64,000 nucleotides of DNA from an uncultured Campylobacter sp. (GCF_938041645.1 NZ_CALIST010000055.1:67107-131106), one strand, 5' to 3'; shown: positions 39,475 through 49,282, numbered from the stretch's first letter. A program made the numbers and translations. The notes: generated from the letters alone by a model not told the origin.

Positions 39475-40385
39475 TTTTGAAATTTTGCCCCATGAAATTT
39501 TACCGCGGCCCTGCGGTAAAATTTTAAATTTGCGGCAAGCTTTAAATTTTAATGCGGTCTTTGCGTAGTGAATTTAAGACTCGTTGCAGCCTGGATAATT
39601 GCAGGCTGGAGCGGTACGCAAAGCGCATTTTTGCAGACTGAGGATTGCCGCGGCGATTTTGGATTAAGCAGCTTTTTGGATGAAACGGATCTGTGCCAGT
39701 CGCGATTTTAAATTTAAACTGGCTGCGCGCCGCATGCTTTTCATTTGCGTGATTTTGCTTCCACGTAGCTTTTAAGCGCACGCGCGGCTAAATTTTACGC
39801 ACTTTAAAGATCAGGCTTGGTGCGCTTAGCTCTTTCAAAATAGATCCTGCGGCACATTTCTCATAGCTTCAAGCCCTTTAAATTTGACGAACCGTTTTGT
39901 TGCCGTCAAAAGTTGCGCTAGTAAGCTGCCCTGTCGCCCGTAAAATTTTATCTAACGTCGCCCGCCCGTTAAAGTCTTATTGACGCAATTTTGCCAGTTA
40001 TGCCCTAGTTTTTGATAAACTATACCTGCCCTTTAAACCTTATCGGCGCCGTTTCATTTCCCTCTAAAAGCTATTTGCCTAAAATAAAATTCCACTCCGC
40101 CGCGTAGTGAAATTTTACCTGCGTTTGCTTTGAAATTTTACTTTCAGCCGCTCTTAAATCTCTTTCGCATCGATAAATTTAATTCGCGTCACTTTAAATT
40201 TCTACTCCATTCCTAGGCTGCGGTTTTTACTCACGCTTGTTTTTTTAATCCCGCCCATATTTGCACCTAAAATAAGAGTTGTGTTACTTTATGGAATTAA
40301 ATTTTTAACTTAACATTATTTTAAGCTCAATAAAAGAGAAAATTTGAAAGAATTTCGTTTGAAATTTCGCCTTGAGGGGTCTGCT
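39475..40385. repeat. ~900-bp AAATTT-repeat region between carA and the response regulator
   Basis: Dense AAATTT/AAATTC words with spacers such as TACCTGCG, TACTTTCAGCCG, CTCTTTCGCATCG. Apart from the terminator-like hairpin at its left end and the start region of the regulator at its right end, no credible gene or RNA is seen. Confidence 0.75.
39495..39524 (+). terminator. terminator-like hairpin after carA
   Basis: Arms AAATTTTACCGC (39495-39506) and GCGGTAAAATTT (39513-39524) are perfectly complementary with loop GGCCCT and a following T. A-rich and T-rich flanks on both sides make it usable in either direction. It starts 20 bases after the carA stop. Confidence 0.7.
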
Positions 40386-41069
40386 ATGAGCTGCGCTTTA
40401 AAAGAGCTGGACGTCTTGCTAGTCGAGGATGATACTAAATTACTAGCCTCGCTGCATAAGGCGTTTGAGGGTATTTTTAACAACGTTTACAATGCCCAAA
40501 ACGGGCTTGAAGGTGTAAAAAAATTCAAAAAATTTAGCCCCAATCTCGTCATTACCGACATTTTAATGCCAATCGAGGATGGGCTTGAGATGATACGTCA
40601 GATTAAGCAGATCTTTCCGCATGCCCCTATCGTGGTGCTTAGCGGCTTCAGTAGGGAGGAGCAGCTAAAAGGCGTTATGGAGATTGGCGTCGAGCGGTAT
40701 TACTTTAAGCCGGTAGATATCGCCGCATTTGTGCTAGAGATAAGCGCGCTGATGAAGTCTAAGCTGGACTCGGTACGAGTCGTAAATATGGGCGCAGGCT
40801 ACGTATTTGACGGGCTCCGTCGTATTTTGCTGAAGGATGGCGAGCAGATCGTGCTTACTAAAAAGGAGCTTTCTTTTGTCTCGCTGCTAGCCAGTCGCGT
40901 GGGCGAGCTGGTACTTTACGAGGAGATCAAGCGTTATGTTTGGACTGAAGGAGCCGTAAGCGATACGGCGCTTCGTACCTTCGTCAAGCGTATCCGCGAT
41001 AAAGTGGGTGGTGAAATCATAAAAAACGTCCCGAGCCTGGGATACAAGATCGAGCCTGAGCCTGCTTAA
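40386..41069 (+). CDS. orphan OmpR-family response regulator
   Basis: About 227 residues from ATG 40386, which has GAGGGG upstream; the frame is open from TTG 40344. The receiver domain has DVLLVEDD at the start, phospho-Asp in LVITDILMP, the LSGF Ser/Thr and KPVD lysine. The C-terminal winged helix has LTKKELSFVSLLASRVGELV and ALRTFVKRIRDKVGGEI. No histidine kinase gene lies beside it, and large repeat-rich gaps flank it. Target genes are unknown. Confidence 0.88.
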   Translation: MSCALKELDVLLVEDDTKLLASLHKAFEGIFNNVYNAQNGLEGVKKFKKFSPNLVITDILMPIEDGLEMIRQIKQIFPHAPIVVLSGFSREEQLKGVMEIGVERYYFKPVDIAAFVLEISALMKSKLDSVRVVNMGAGYVFDGLRRILLKDGEQIVLTKKELSFVSLLASRVGELVLYEEIKRYVWTEGAVSDTALRTFVKRIRDKVGGEIIKNVPSLGYKIEPEPA

Positions 41070-41343
41070 ATTCCGTCGCGTTTTTGCCGCTTTGTAATTT
41101 ACGGAATCCACTCGTAAAATTTTGCGTTTAAATATGCCGCGATTAATGCGGAGCGAGGTAGAATTCCGCGCCAAAGCACCACAGATTAAAATTTGACGCT
41201 CATCCAACTTACTAAATTTGACTTGATAAAATTTAACCTCTCAAGCTTTTCAAAAACTTCTTTGCTTAAAAGCCCAAACTAAAAATTTCTTGCTAAAATA
41301 TCGCAAAATTCCGCGTTCTGCGAATCGTTCTAAAGGATTTGTT
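41070..41343. other. repeat-rich gap before addB
   Basis: 274 bases with AAAATTT words and spacers like TGCGTTT, CCGCGCCAAAG. AAAGGA for the addB TTG start is at its right end. No gene seen. Confidence 0.6.
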
Positions 41344-44256
41344 TTGAAAAATTTGCCCTCTAAAAATCTCTTTGTCTACACTAGCTCGCGTGCGCTACGT
41401 GCGGCGCTGCAAAACGAGAGCGGCGGCGTGCTGGCGCCCAGGATTACGTTGGCGGAATTCTACGAAAAGGCGCTTTTTGTGCCGGATCTTGTCGCTTGCG
41501 GTGAGATAGACCGCGCGCTTTTTATGAAACAAGCGGTAAACGAGAGCAAGCGCGCAGACGAGAGGCTTAAATTCCCTAGCGAGCTTTACGAGTTTATGCG
41601 CAACCGCGAGTATCTTTTCGGTTTTTTCAAGGAGCTTGCGACGGAGCGCGTGAGTATCGATGCGCTCGATCTTAGCGACACCTATGCGTGGTACGCCGAG
41701 CATTTTGAAATTCTGCGAGAGCTAGCGAGGGCGTATGCAAGGATTTTGCGTGAGCATGGATTTTACGACGAGATCACGCTGCCCGTGCTTTATGAACTAA
41801 ACGAATCCTATCTGCGCGGATTTGAGCGGATAGAAATCAACATCGACGGCAATCCTAGCGCATTTGAGTTCGAGGTTTTTAAGCGCGCTGCGGAGCTGAG
41901 CGAGGTCGTACTGAGCTTTAGAGTCACGACTTTAAATTCCAAGCCTGTGCGTGCGGTGGAGGAGCTTTGCGGCATAAGTCTAGACGCAGGTTTTGCATAC
42001 CGCGTAAATCTTAGTACGGGTGAAATTTTAAGCCGAGAGCCGCTAAGCATGGGCGGAGCGGTTGTGTGTAGAGGCTTTGAGTTGCGAAGCTTGCAGGCGA
42101 GCTATGTTTTTGAAAAAATTTCATCCTTCGTGCGCGCGGGCATCGCGCCGGAGCGCATCGCGGTAATTTTGCCCGACGAGAGCTTTGCCGGCACACTGCG
42201 GCTTTACGACGAGCGCATCGCAAGGGCTCGCAGTTCGCACAGGCTGCTAAATTTTGCGATGGGAGAGAAGCTTAAAGATAGCCTATTTTACGTAACGCTA
42301 GAGAAAATTTCGCAGTGCTTAAAAGAAGCGCGCATGCCGAAATTTGGCGTAGATTACCACGCATTCAAAAGTCCGAATGGAGGATTTTTGGATACGGGGG
42401 ATTCCGCGACACAGCAAAATTTAGCGCTAGGGAATTTCGCTTCTGATAATTCTGCATCGCAAAATTTAGCACAGCAAAATTCCCCGTTTGATTGCGAAAT
42501 TTTTTCAATTTCTAAAATGGATTTAAATTTTATATCTGCGCGAGAGTTTGAAAATACGGCAAATTTTGAAATTCTGCACGAAATTTCGGCGGAACGCGCG
42601 GATAGCGCGGGAGAGCAAAGCTTTTCTTTGGATATTGCAGAGTTGCAAGAGTCCTTGGAGTGTGCGCAGCAGCCCGATTATTCGGTTAGCGCAAAACAGC
42701 AAGAGCTTTTAAAGCAGCGTCAAGAGAGCCTACGACACTCTATGCAGCGGGAGCATATAGAGCTTGAGGAAGAAGATAGGTATTCAAAAAGCCCTAAACA
42801 GCGCGATCGCTTTAGGCACTCTAAAATGCGCGAGGACGCAGATGAATATCCGCAGCGCCCAAACCCGCAGGAGCTTGATCTGTTTTTTGCGAGTGTGGGC
42901 GTGGATGAGGCACTTTTTGGTGAGTTCGCACGCGATTTTGCAAAGCAAGTAAGCTTCGAGCATTTTGAGGCGCTAATTATCAAGCTTGTCTGTTTACCCA
43001 AAATTAGCGACGCGCTACTGCAAGAAAAGCTAAAAGAGCCGCTATATCTAATTAAAATTTTGCTTCGAAAATTTAAGGACGAAAACCTAAGCTTGGGCAA
43101 TCTAATCGATCTTTTTTTGTTAGAAATTTCGCGCATTAAGCTTGATGATGTTCGTGGCGGAAAGGTCACGGTAATGGGGCTTTTAGAGAGCCGCGGACTG
43201 CAATTTGACGGCGTGATAATCCCCGATTTTAACGATGATCTGGTGCCTAAGCGCAGTAGCGGAGAGATGTTTTTAAACTCTGCTTTGCGCGCTAGAGCAG
43301 GGCTCATCAGCCATGCAGACCGCGAAAATTTACAAAGATTTTACTACGACGGCTTGCTAAGAGGCGCTAAAAAAAGTGCGATTTGCTATTTGCAAAGCGT
43401 CGAGAAATTGCCTTCGCGGTTTTTAAAAAGCTTTGAAGTGCAACAAGACGCGGAATTTTCGCAGGAGGATTATTTGCGGCTTTTTGGGAGAGAAGAATTT
43501 AAGCCCGCCTTATGCGGACAAGAAGATCCTGTGGCTCGCCATGATTTTTTTGCCGAGGAGCTATCGTTTTCGCGGCTGGATATGTTTTTAGAATGCAAGA
43601 GGAAGTATTATTACCGCTACATTTTCGGGCTAAAAGAAGGGCTAAAATTTGGCGAGGATAATGCGCTTTTAGGTAAAATTTTACATACGAGTTTTCAGCG
43701 TTTATATGAGCGAGCGGAGATGAAATTTAGCATGGAAAAATTTCGCTCTATTTATTCGCAGCTCGCGCGAGAAGCGGGCATCGCGCGCTTTGATGCAGAG
43801 CTTGAGCTAAAAGCTGTAGAAAAGCTAGCTAGGCTTTTGGAAGGGCATGAGCAAATTTGGAGCTTTAGCGGTAGTGAAGTATCGCTAAAAGGCGAGCTTG
43901 ACGGAGTGCGGCTGAGCGGGCGGATCGACCGCATCGACGAAGACAAGACGGGGCGGAAGTTCATCATCGATTACAAACGTGGTTCAGCTAAAAAACATAT
44001 GGAAAAATTCCAGCTTACGTTTTATCGCGCGCTTTTAGCCCAGGAGTGCGAATGCGCCTATCTATCGCTAAAAGATTGCGCGTTTGCAACTCCTGGCGAC
44101 AAAACGCCTAGCTTAGAAAACCTACGCGAGACGCTAAGCTCTATCGGCAAGGAATTTGCAAGCGAGGTTGCTTTTACGCGCACGGAGGCGGTGCAAAGCT
44201 GTGAATACTGCGATTATAAAATCATTTGCAAGGGGCAGATCGATGGCAAAATTTGA
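41344..44256 (+). CDS. addB: AddB-like helicase-nuclease subunit with a ~150-residue low-complexity insert
   Basis: 970 residues. I start at TTG 41344 with AAAGGA seven bases upstream. The C-terminal RecB-type nuclease has FIIDYKRGS (the PD-D/EXK core). The AddB iron-sulfur cysteines are in FLECKRKYYYRYIFGL and SCEYCDYKIICKG. GLLESRGLQFDGVIIPDFND resembles the inactivated helicase part. Residues ~352-505 (bases ~42400-42860) are a Gln/Ser/Glu-rich stretch, with CAAAATTTAGC, AAATTTCGC and CAGCAAAATTCC words. With AddA it processes double-strand breaks for RecA loading. Confidence 0.87.
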   Translation: MKNLPSKNLFVYTSSRALRAALQNESGGVLAPRITLAEFYEKALFVPDLVACGEIDRALFMKQAVNESKRADERLKFPSELYEFMRNREYLFGFFKELATERVSIDALDLSDTYAWYAEHFEILRELARAYARILREHGFYDEITLPVLYELNESYLRGFERIEINIDGNPSAFEFEVFKRAAELSEVVLSFRVTTLNSKPVRAVEELCGISLDAGFAYRVNLSTGEILSREPLSMGGAVVCRGFELRSLQASYVFEKISSFVRAGIAPERIAVILPDESFAGTLRLYDERIARARSSHRLLNFAMGEKLKDSLFYVTLEKISQCLKEARMPKFGVDYHAFKSPNGGFLDTGDSATQQNLALGNFASDNSASQNLAQQNSPFDCEIFSISKMDLNFISAREFENTANFEILHEISAERADSAGEQSFSLDIAELQESLECAQQPDYSVSAKQQELLKQRQESLRHSMQREHIELEEEDRYSKSPKQRDRFRHSKMREDADEYPQRPNPQELDLFFASVGVDEALFGEFARDFAKQVSFEHFEALIIKLVCLPKISDALLQEKLKEPLYLIKILLRKFKDENLSLGNLIDLFLLEISRIKLDDVRGGKVTVMGLLESRGLQFDGVIIPDFNDDLVPKRSSGEMFLNSALRARAGLISHADRENLQRFYYDGLLRGAKKSAICYLQSVEKLPSRFLKSFEVQQDAEFSQEDYLRLFGREEFKPALCGQEDPVARHDFFAEELSFSRLDMFLECKRKYYYRYIFGLKEGLKFGEDNALLGKILHTSFQRLYERAEMKFSMEKFRSIYSQLAREAGIARFDAELELKAVEKLARLLEGHEQIWSFSGSEVSLKGELDGVRLSGRIDRIDEDKTGRKFIIDYKRGSAKKHMEKFQLTFYRALLAQECECAYLSLKDCAFATPGDKTPSLENLRETLSSIGKEFASEVAFTRTEAVQSCEYCDYKIICKGQIDGKI

Positions 44257-47161
44257 AAATTATCTGGCGCTTGAAGCAAGCGCAGGCAGCGGCAAGACCT
44301 TCAATCTTGCAGTGAGGTTCATCGAGCTGGTGCTAAAAGGCGAGCCGATCAATGAAATTTTAGCGCTTACCTTCACCAAAAAAGCTGCTGCTGAGATGAA
44401 AACGCGCATCGTGGAGAAATTTCAAAATTTGCTGCTTTTGCAGGATGACTCGCTAAAGCCTAGCGCCGAGCTGGAGCAAATTTGTGCTGATTTGGGGCTA
44501 AGCGTGGATGAGGTTATGGCAGCGCAACAGCGCCTACTGCCTAAATTTTTAAGCGAGAGCCTAAACGTCTTTACCTTCGATGCGTTTTTTGCAAAAGCTC
44601 TGCGCTCTTTTGCGCTAAACAGCGGCATTGACCCAAGCTTTGAAAACGATGAAGGGATTTTGGGCGTGCAGCAGGCGGCGTTTTTAGGCGCGATTTGTAA
44701 AAACGAAGCGCTATTAAGAGAGGTCGTGGATTATGTAAGCGGCTCAGAAATGACAAAGAGCGAGTTCTTAAATAGCTTACAAAGCATTTGGAGAGGCGAT
44801 ATAAGCATAAATCCGCCCACGCTTCCCGCAAACTCCGCACTGGCAGAGATAAATGAAATTTTATCTCGCTTGCAAAAAGCGGCGAGAGATGCGGGCGTAA
44901 GCGCTGGAGCCGTAAATGGGCTAAGCCCTGTTAGTGATCTGTCAAAATTATCTTCGGGTTTCATTCTTTCGGCTCTTGCCAACGGTAGTTTCGATTATCC
45001 GCGCTCACAGCTTAAAAAAATTTCGTATCTTGACGGTGAGCTAGCAAGGCTAAAAGACGCCATAGCTCGCGAAATAGCGTGGATGGATGCGACATATGCG
45101 GCTAAGCTGGCAGGACTAATTAAAATTTATGCCGAAGCGCTTAAATCGGTGCAGCACAAAAGCGGCAAGCTCACGTTCGGCGATGTCACCGCAGCCGTGC
45201 ACTCGCTGCTAAATCCAAGCGCAGAGACGTTGCGGGGCAACCGCGAGCTTTTGTATTTCAGGCTCGATTCTAAAATCACGCATATTTTAATCGACGAATT
45301 CCAAGATACCGACATTTGCCAGTATGAAATCATGCTGCCGCTAATCTCCGAAGCGCTTGCTGGCAAAGGGGCGGAAGAGCGCTGCGGTAGCTTTTTTTAC
45401 GTAGGCGATAAAAAACAAAGCATCTATAAATTTCGCGGCGCGGAGAGAAAAATTTTTGATATTTTGCGCGAGCAGTTTAGCCAAATCAAAACGCAGAGCC
45501 TACCGCGCAATTATCGTAGCTTAAAACTTATCGTAAAATTTGTAAATGAGATCTTGCGCGATAAATTTGCGTCTTATGAAGATCAAATCGCAGCAAATAA
45601 GCTAGATAGCGATCTGCCCGCTTCGGTGCTGCAAAAAATCAAGGATTATCCTCTTTCTCATCCACAAATGCCACTATTTGAGGTGCAAAGCGACGATTAT
45701 GGCTACGTAGCGGCATTTTCATACGACGATGTGCTAAAGGGGGCTGTGGAGCAAGCGCGCAGGCTTGTTGAGGAGTGCGGCGTAAGAGCTGATGATATTG
45801 CGATTTTATGCTGGAAAAATGAGCACGTAAGCGCGCTAAAAGAGATGCTATCGGAATTTTGCGAGGTGTGTAGCGGCTCAAATAAGGCTCTGCGTTGCAG
45901 CGAGCAGGTAAATGCCGTAATTCAATACGCGAAATTTTGCGTAGGTGGCGATGAAATTTATCTGCGAAACGCCGAAGCGATTTTGGGCAGGCGGCTTAAA
46001 AAAATAGCGGTCGATCTGCATAAAAACGCGCAAAAAACGGCAGAATTTATAGCTAGTGCGCTGAAATTAAATTTTGTTGATCCGGATCTGCTGCTGTTTT
46101 TTGAGACGCTGGCAAAATTTAATAGTTTTAGCGAGTATCTGTTTGCAAACGACGAAACGGAGGTATTTGCCAAGGAACAAAGCGGCATTAAAATTATGAC
46201 CGTGCATAAGTCCAAGGGGCTTCAGTTTCCGCATGTAATCGTCTGCGACCGCATCGGAGGAAAAGGCCGGGGCGAGAGCTCAAAGCTCGCGACGGACTAT
46301 GATTTTACCACGCATAAGTGGAGAATTTTTTATAAATTTGCGAGCAGAAAGAGCCTGGATGCGGAATTTGCAGCATTAATGGATGAAAACGATCGCTCTG
46401 CGCATGAAGAGGATATAAATAAGCTATATGTGGCATTTACCCGCGCCGAACGCTCGCTCATCATCGTAAAACGCTCCGAGGCAAAAATAGATCAATACAA
46501 TTATAGCTTTTTTTCGCCTTACGCCAAAAAGACCAAGGGCGCGGGCGTAGTGGAATGGCTGGATATCCCGGATTTTCAATACGGCTACGTAATCCCAAGC
46601 TCCGTAAAATCAGAAGAGAAGCCGCCGCAAAAAAAGGTCGCGCTCGTAGCGGGCGAGCCTCAAGGCGCGCAAGAAAAAGCGGGCGGCGGCGAAACGGAAG
46701 CGCTAAGCGCGATATATTTCGGCGAGGCGCTGCACTATGCTCTGGAGATGAGCGAAGGATTTGCGGTGGATGAAATTTTGCGAGGAGTAAGCCTGGCAAG
46801 AGGTCGCTACGCTAAATTTTTAAACGATGCGGATTTTGAAAATATCGCGGCGCGGGCGCTTGGTCTAAGCAAAAACGAGGAATTTTTAGCTCTGATAAGA
46901 GGCGCTCAAGCTTATAAAGAGATGCCGATCAAAAGCGCGGAGAATGAACTTTTGCGCGTAGATCTGGCGTGCTTTGGGCAGGATGAAATTTTGCTTTTTG
47001 ATTACAAGAGCTCCGAAAAATACCTCGCGCAAAACAAAGCTCAAGTGGCGCGGTATAAAAGCGTGATCCGCGAGTTTTATCCGCATGTGCGGGTGCGCGC
47101 CTTTGTGCTGGCTCTCGAAGCTGCGGGCGCTAGGTTGATCGAAGTAAATGAGGAGGGATAA
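44243..47161 (+). CDS. addA: AddA-like UvrD/RecB-family helicase-nuclease
   Basis: 972 residues from ATG 44243. Walker A ALEASAGSGKTFNLAVRF at the N-terminus, TFTKKAAAEMKTRI, HILIDEFQDTDICQYEI (motif II), YVGDKKQSIYKFRGA, MTVHKSKGLQFPHVIVCD and LYVAFTRAERSLI are the superfamily 1 helicase motifs in order. The C-terminus has DEILLFDYKSS with the nuclease DxK residues. Overlaps addB by 14 bases. Base use is like its neighbours and no repeat insert is seen. Confidence 0.93.
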   Translation: MAKFENYLALEASAGSGKTFNLAVRFIELVLKGEPINEILALTFTKKAAAEMKTRIVEKFQNLLLLQDDSLKPSAELEQICADLGLSVDEVMAAQQRLLPKFLSESLNVFTFDAFFAKALRSFALNSGIDPSFENDEGILGVQQAAFLGAICKNEALLREVVDYVSGSEMTKSEFLNSLQSIWRGDISINPPTLPANSALAEINEILSRLQKAARDAGVSAGAVNGLSPVSDLSKLSSGFILSALANGSFDYPRSQLKKISYLDGELARLKDAIAREIAWMDATYAAKLAGLIKIYAEALKSVQHKSGKLTFGDVTAAVHSLLNPSAETLRGNRELLYFRLDSKITHILIDEFQDTDICQYEIMLPLISEALAGKGAEERCGSFFYVGDKKQSIYKFRGAERKIFDILREQFSQIKTQSLPRNYRSLKLIVKFVNEILRDKFASYEDQIAANKLDSDLPASVLQKIKDYPLSHPQMPLFEVQSDDYGYVAAFSYDDVLKGAVEQARRLVEECGVRADDIAILCWKNEHVSALKEMLSEFCEVCSGSNKALRCSEQVNAVIQYAKFCVGGDEIYLRNAEAILGRRLKKIAVDLHKNAQKTAEFIASALKLNFVDPDLLLFFETLAKFNSFSEYLFANDETEVFAKEQSGIKIMTVHKSKGLQFPHVIVCDRIGGKGRGESSKLATDYDFTTHKWRIFYKFASRKSLDAEFAALMDENDRSAHEEDINKLYVAFTRAERSLIIVKRSEAKIDQYNYSFFSPYAKKTKGAGVVEWLDIPDFQYGYVIPSSVKSEEKPPQKKVALVAGEPQGAQEKAGGGETEALSAIYFGEALHYALEMSEGFAVDEILRGVSLARGRYAKFLNDADFENIAARALGLSKNEEFLALIRGAQAYKEMPIKSAENELLRVDLACFGQDEILLFDYKSSEKYLAQNKAQVARYKSVIREFYPHVRVRAFVLALEAAGARLIEVNEEG

Positions 47162-47240
47162 AATTTTAAAATTTAGATGAAATTTGAGCGCAGATAGATT
47201 AAAGATAGCTTAAATTAAGCTATACGTAAGGATATTTCTA

Positions 47241-47246
47241 TATAAT
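47241..47246 (+). promoter_or_regulatory. -10 box for rplM-rpsI
   Basis: TATAAT, 31 bases before the rplM ATG. Confidence 0.65.
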
Positions 47247-47276
47247 CACAGCTCAAATTTTAATAAGGCGGAAACC

Positions 47277-47702
47277 ATGACAGAAATTACAAAGCCTAGC
47301 GAAGTTAAGCGCGACTGGGTCGTTATCGACGCGACCGACAAAAGATTCGGTAGAATGCTTACCGAAGTTGCGGTATTGCTACGCGGCAAACACAAACCAA
47401 GCTACACTCCAAACGTGGATTGCGGAGATTACGTCGTTATCATCAACGCTTCAAAAGCCGTATTTACCGGCAATAACAAGGGCGACGATAAACTTTATCA
47501 CAGCTACTCGGGCTATTTCGGAAGCGTAAAGAGCGTGAAATTTCAAGATCTGCTTAAAAATAATCCCGCAAAGCTCTACAGGCTTGCGGTTCGCGGCATG
47601 CTTCCTAAGACGAAGCTCGGTAAGGCGATGATCAAAAAGCTATTCGTATATGAAGGCGGCGAGCACCCTCATACTGCGCAAACAACTAAAAAAGGAAAAT
47701 AA
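47277..47702 (+). CDS. rplM: 50S ribosomal protein uL13
   Basis: 141 residues, normal length; [29 protein letters not shown] (part) and [15 protein letters not shown] identify it. Cotranscribed with rpsI two bases downstream, the usual bacterial pair. Confidence 0.97.
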   Translation: MTEITKPSEVKRDWVVIDATDKRFGRMLTEVAVLLRGKHKPSYTPNVDCGDYVVIINASKAVFTGNNKGDDKLYHSYSGYFGSVKSVKFQDLLKNNPAKLYRLAVRGMLPKTKLGKAMIKKLFVYEGGEHPHTAQTTKKGK

Positions 47703-47704
47703 TC

Positions 47705-48094
47705 ATGGCGACAATTTATGCAACCGGAAAGAGAAAAACTGCCGTAGCTAAGGTTTGGGTAAAACCTGGAAGCGGCAAGATCGTAGTAAACGGTATGGAT
47801 CTAAACACCTGGCTAGGCGGTCACGAAGCGATCAAGCTAAGAGTCGTTCAGCCGCTTTTAGCGACTAAACAAGAGACCTCGATGGATATCACCGCGCAGA
47901 CTTTGGGCGGCGGATATTCGGCTCAAGCGGATGCGCTAAAGCACGGAATTTCAAAGGCGCTTGCCGCGATGGATAAAGATTTTAGAGCGGCTCTTAAGCC
48001 AAAAGGTCTGTTAACTCGCGATAGCCGCGTGGTTGAGCGAAAGAAATTCGGTCGCCGCAAAGCGCGCAGAAGCCCGCAGTTCTCTAAGAGATAA
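47705..48094 (+). CDS. rpsI: 30S ribosomal protein uS9
   Basis: 129 residues; [37 protein letters not shown] and the basic tail [16 protein letters not shown] are universal uS9 features reaching the decoding site. A 12-bp inverted repeat follows. Confidence 0.97.
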   Translation: MATIYATGKRKTAVAKVWVKPGSGKIVVNGMDLNTWLGGHEAIKLRVVQPLLATKQETSMDITAQTLGGGYSAQADALKHGISKALAAMDKDFRAALKPKGLLTRDSRVVERKKFGRRKARRSPQFSKR

Positions 48095-48099
48095 TGTTT

Positions 48100-48137
48100 T
48101 TTACAAATTTGTGGCGAAATTGTCGCAAATTTGTAAA
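48100..48137. repeat. 12-bp perfect inverted repeat between rpsI and cadF
   Basis: TTTACAAATTTG at 48100-48111 and its reverse complement at 48126-48137 with a 14-base loop. No T run follows, so it may be a regulator site or a weak transcription end; it lies just before the likely cadF promoter. Confidence 0.7.
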
Positions 48138-48156
48138 TTCTTTAAAAATTTTATGG

Positions 48157-48162
48157 TAATAT
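48157..48162 (+). promoter_or_regulatory. possible -10 box for the cadF-like gene
   Basis: TAATAT, 31 bases before ATG 48194, after a T/A-rich stretch. Confidence 0.45.
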
Positions 48163-48193
48163 CGAATTACAACTTTATTTGAAAGGATGTTTA

Positions 48194-49216
48194 ATGAAGA
48201 AAGTTCTACTTGCATTAAGCTTGTGTGCATCCAGCGCATTGTTCGCTAGCGATGCTGATTATCACTGGGAGATCACCCCTACTATTGGTGGAATGACTCA
48301 TGAGGGCAATATGGATTTGGATTCGAATTTTATGTTCGGTCTACGTCTTGCCAAAAATCTACAAGATTCGTTTATCGATCAAGTAGAGGTTGGTTTTGAT
48401 TACTCTCGCAATATTGGCGTAGAGGATTTAGCTCACAGAGTAGGCAACGATAAGCCTGACGCTAAATATTATCACATCAATACTGTAAAAGACTTGGTAA
48501 ATTTTACCGATAATTTCAAATTATACGGCTTGCTAGGTCTTGGATATATGGATTACACTAAAGACGTTTACAACGATGGCGACCAAGATAGCGGCTTCGG
48601 TCAATACGGCTTGGGTCTAAAATACTACATTACCGACAACTTTGCTACAAAACTTGAAGCACGCGATGCTATCAGATTTGACGACGGCAACCACGTATTA
48701 TTCTATACTCTAGGCTTTGCAGTTGATTTTGGCAAGAGATATGCTGACGCAGCCCCAGCTGCCGCTCCGGCTCCTACAGGCTGCAAAGACGCAGATAACG
48801 ACGGCGTATGCGATAATGTCGATAGATGCCCAGGCACACCTGCTGGCGTAGTTGTTGATGAATATGGCTGCGAGAAGGTTATTAGATTAAATTTGGGCGT
48901 AAATTTCGCTACAGATAGCTCAAAAATTTCTCCTGAGTTTATGAACCAGATCAAAAACGTAAGCGACGTGCTAGTAGCTCACCCTGATTACAAAGTAATC
49001 TTAGAGGGTCACACCGATAGCACCGGTTCGAATGCATATAATCAAAAGCTTTCCGAGCGCAGAGCTGCTGCAGTTGGAGGTGCGCTTAAGAGCTTCGGCG
49101 TAGATGCTAGCAGAATCACCACTGTAGGATACGGTGAGACTAAGCCTATCGCTACAAACGCTACTAAAGCAGGCCGCGCTCAAAATAGACGCGTAGATGC
49201 TAAATTTAGAAAATAA
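48194..49216 (+). CDS. cadF: CadF-like OmpA-family outer membrane protein
   Basis: 340 residues from ATG 48194 (GAAAGGA upstream). Signal peptide ends LFASDA. Residues ~20-185 form an eight-stranded OmpA-type beta barrel; a calcium-binding thrombospondin-type stretch DNDGVCDNVDRCPGTPAG follows; the C-terminal OmpA peptidoglycan-binding domain has ILEGHTDSTGSNAYNQKLSE and VGYGETKP. In C. jejuni CadF binds fibronectin through FRLS. Aligned from memory, this protein has YYIT there (LKYYITDNFATKLEARD), so adhesion through FRLS is not expected. Context rpsI-cadF-HAD is as I recall for C. jejuni. Confidence 0.9.
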   Translation: MKKVLLALSLCASSALFASDADYHWEITPTIGGMTHEGNMDLDSNFMFGLRLAKNLQDSFIDQVEVGFDYSRNIGVEDLAHRVGNDKPDAKYYHINTVKDLVNFTDNFKLYGLLGLGYMDYTKDVYNDGDQDSGFGQYGLGLKYYITDNFATKLEARDAIRFDDGNHVLFYTLGFAVDFGKRYADAAPAAAPAPTGCKDADNDGVCDNVDRCPGTPAGVVVDEYGCEKVIRLNLGVNFATDSSKISPEFMNQIKNVSDVLVAHPDYKVILEGHTDSTGSNAYNQKLSERRAAAVGGALKSFGVDASRITTVGYGETKPIATNATKAGRAQNRRVDAKFRK

Positions 49217-49233
49217 TCTTTTCTAGATCCACA

Positions 49234-49262
49234 TAAGCGGGGCTTCGGCTCCGCTTTTTTTA
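49234..49262 (+). terminator. intrinsic terminator after cadF
   Basis: Nine-bp stem AAGCGGGGC / GCTCCGCTT with a TTCG tetraloop and a T run of seven. Confidence 0.9.
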
Positions 49263-49282
49263 TATCCAAACTAAATTTCAAA

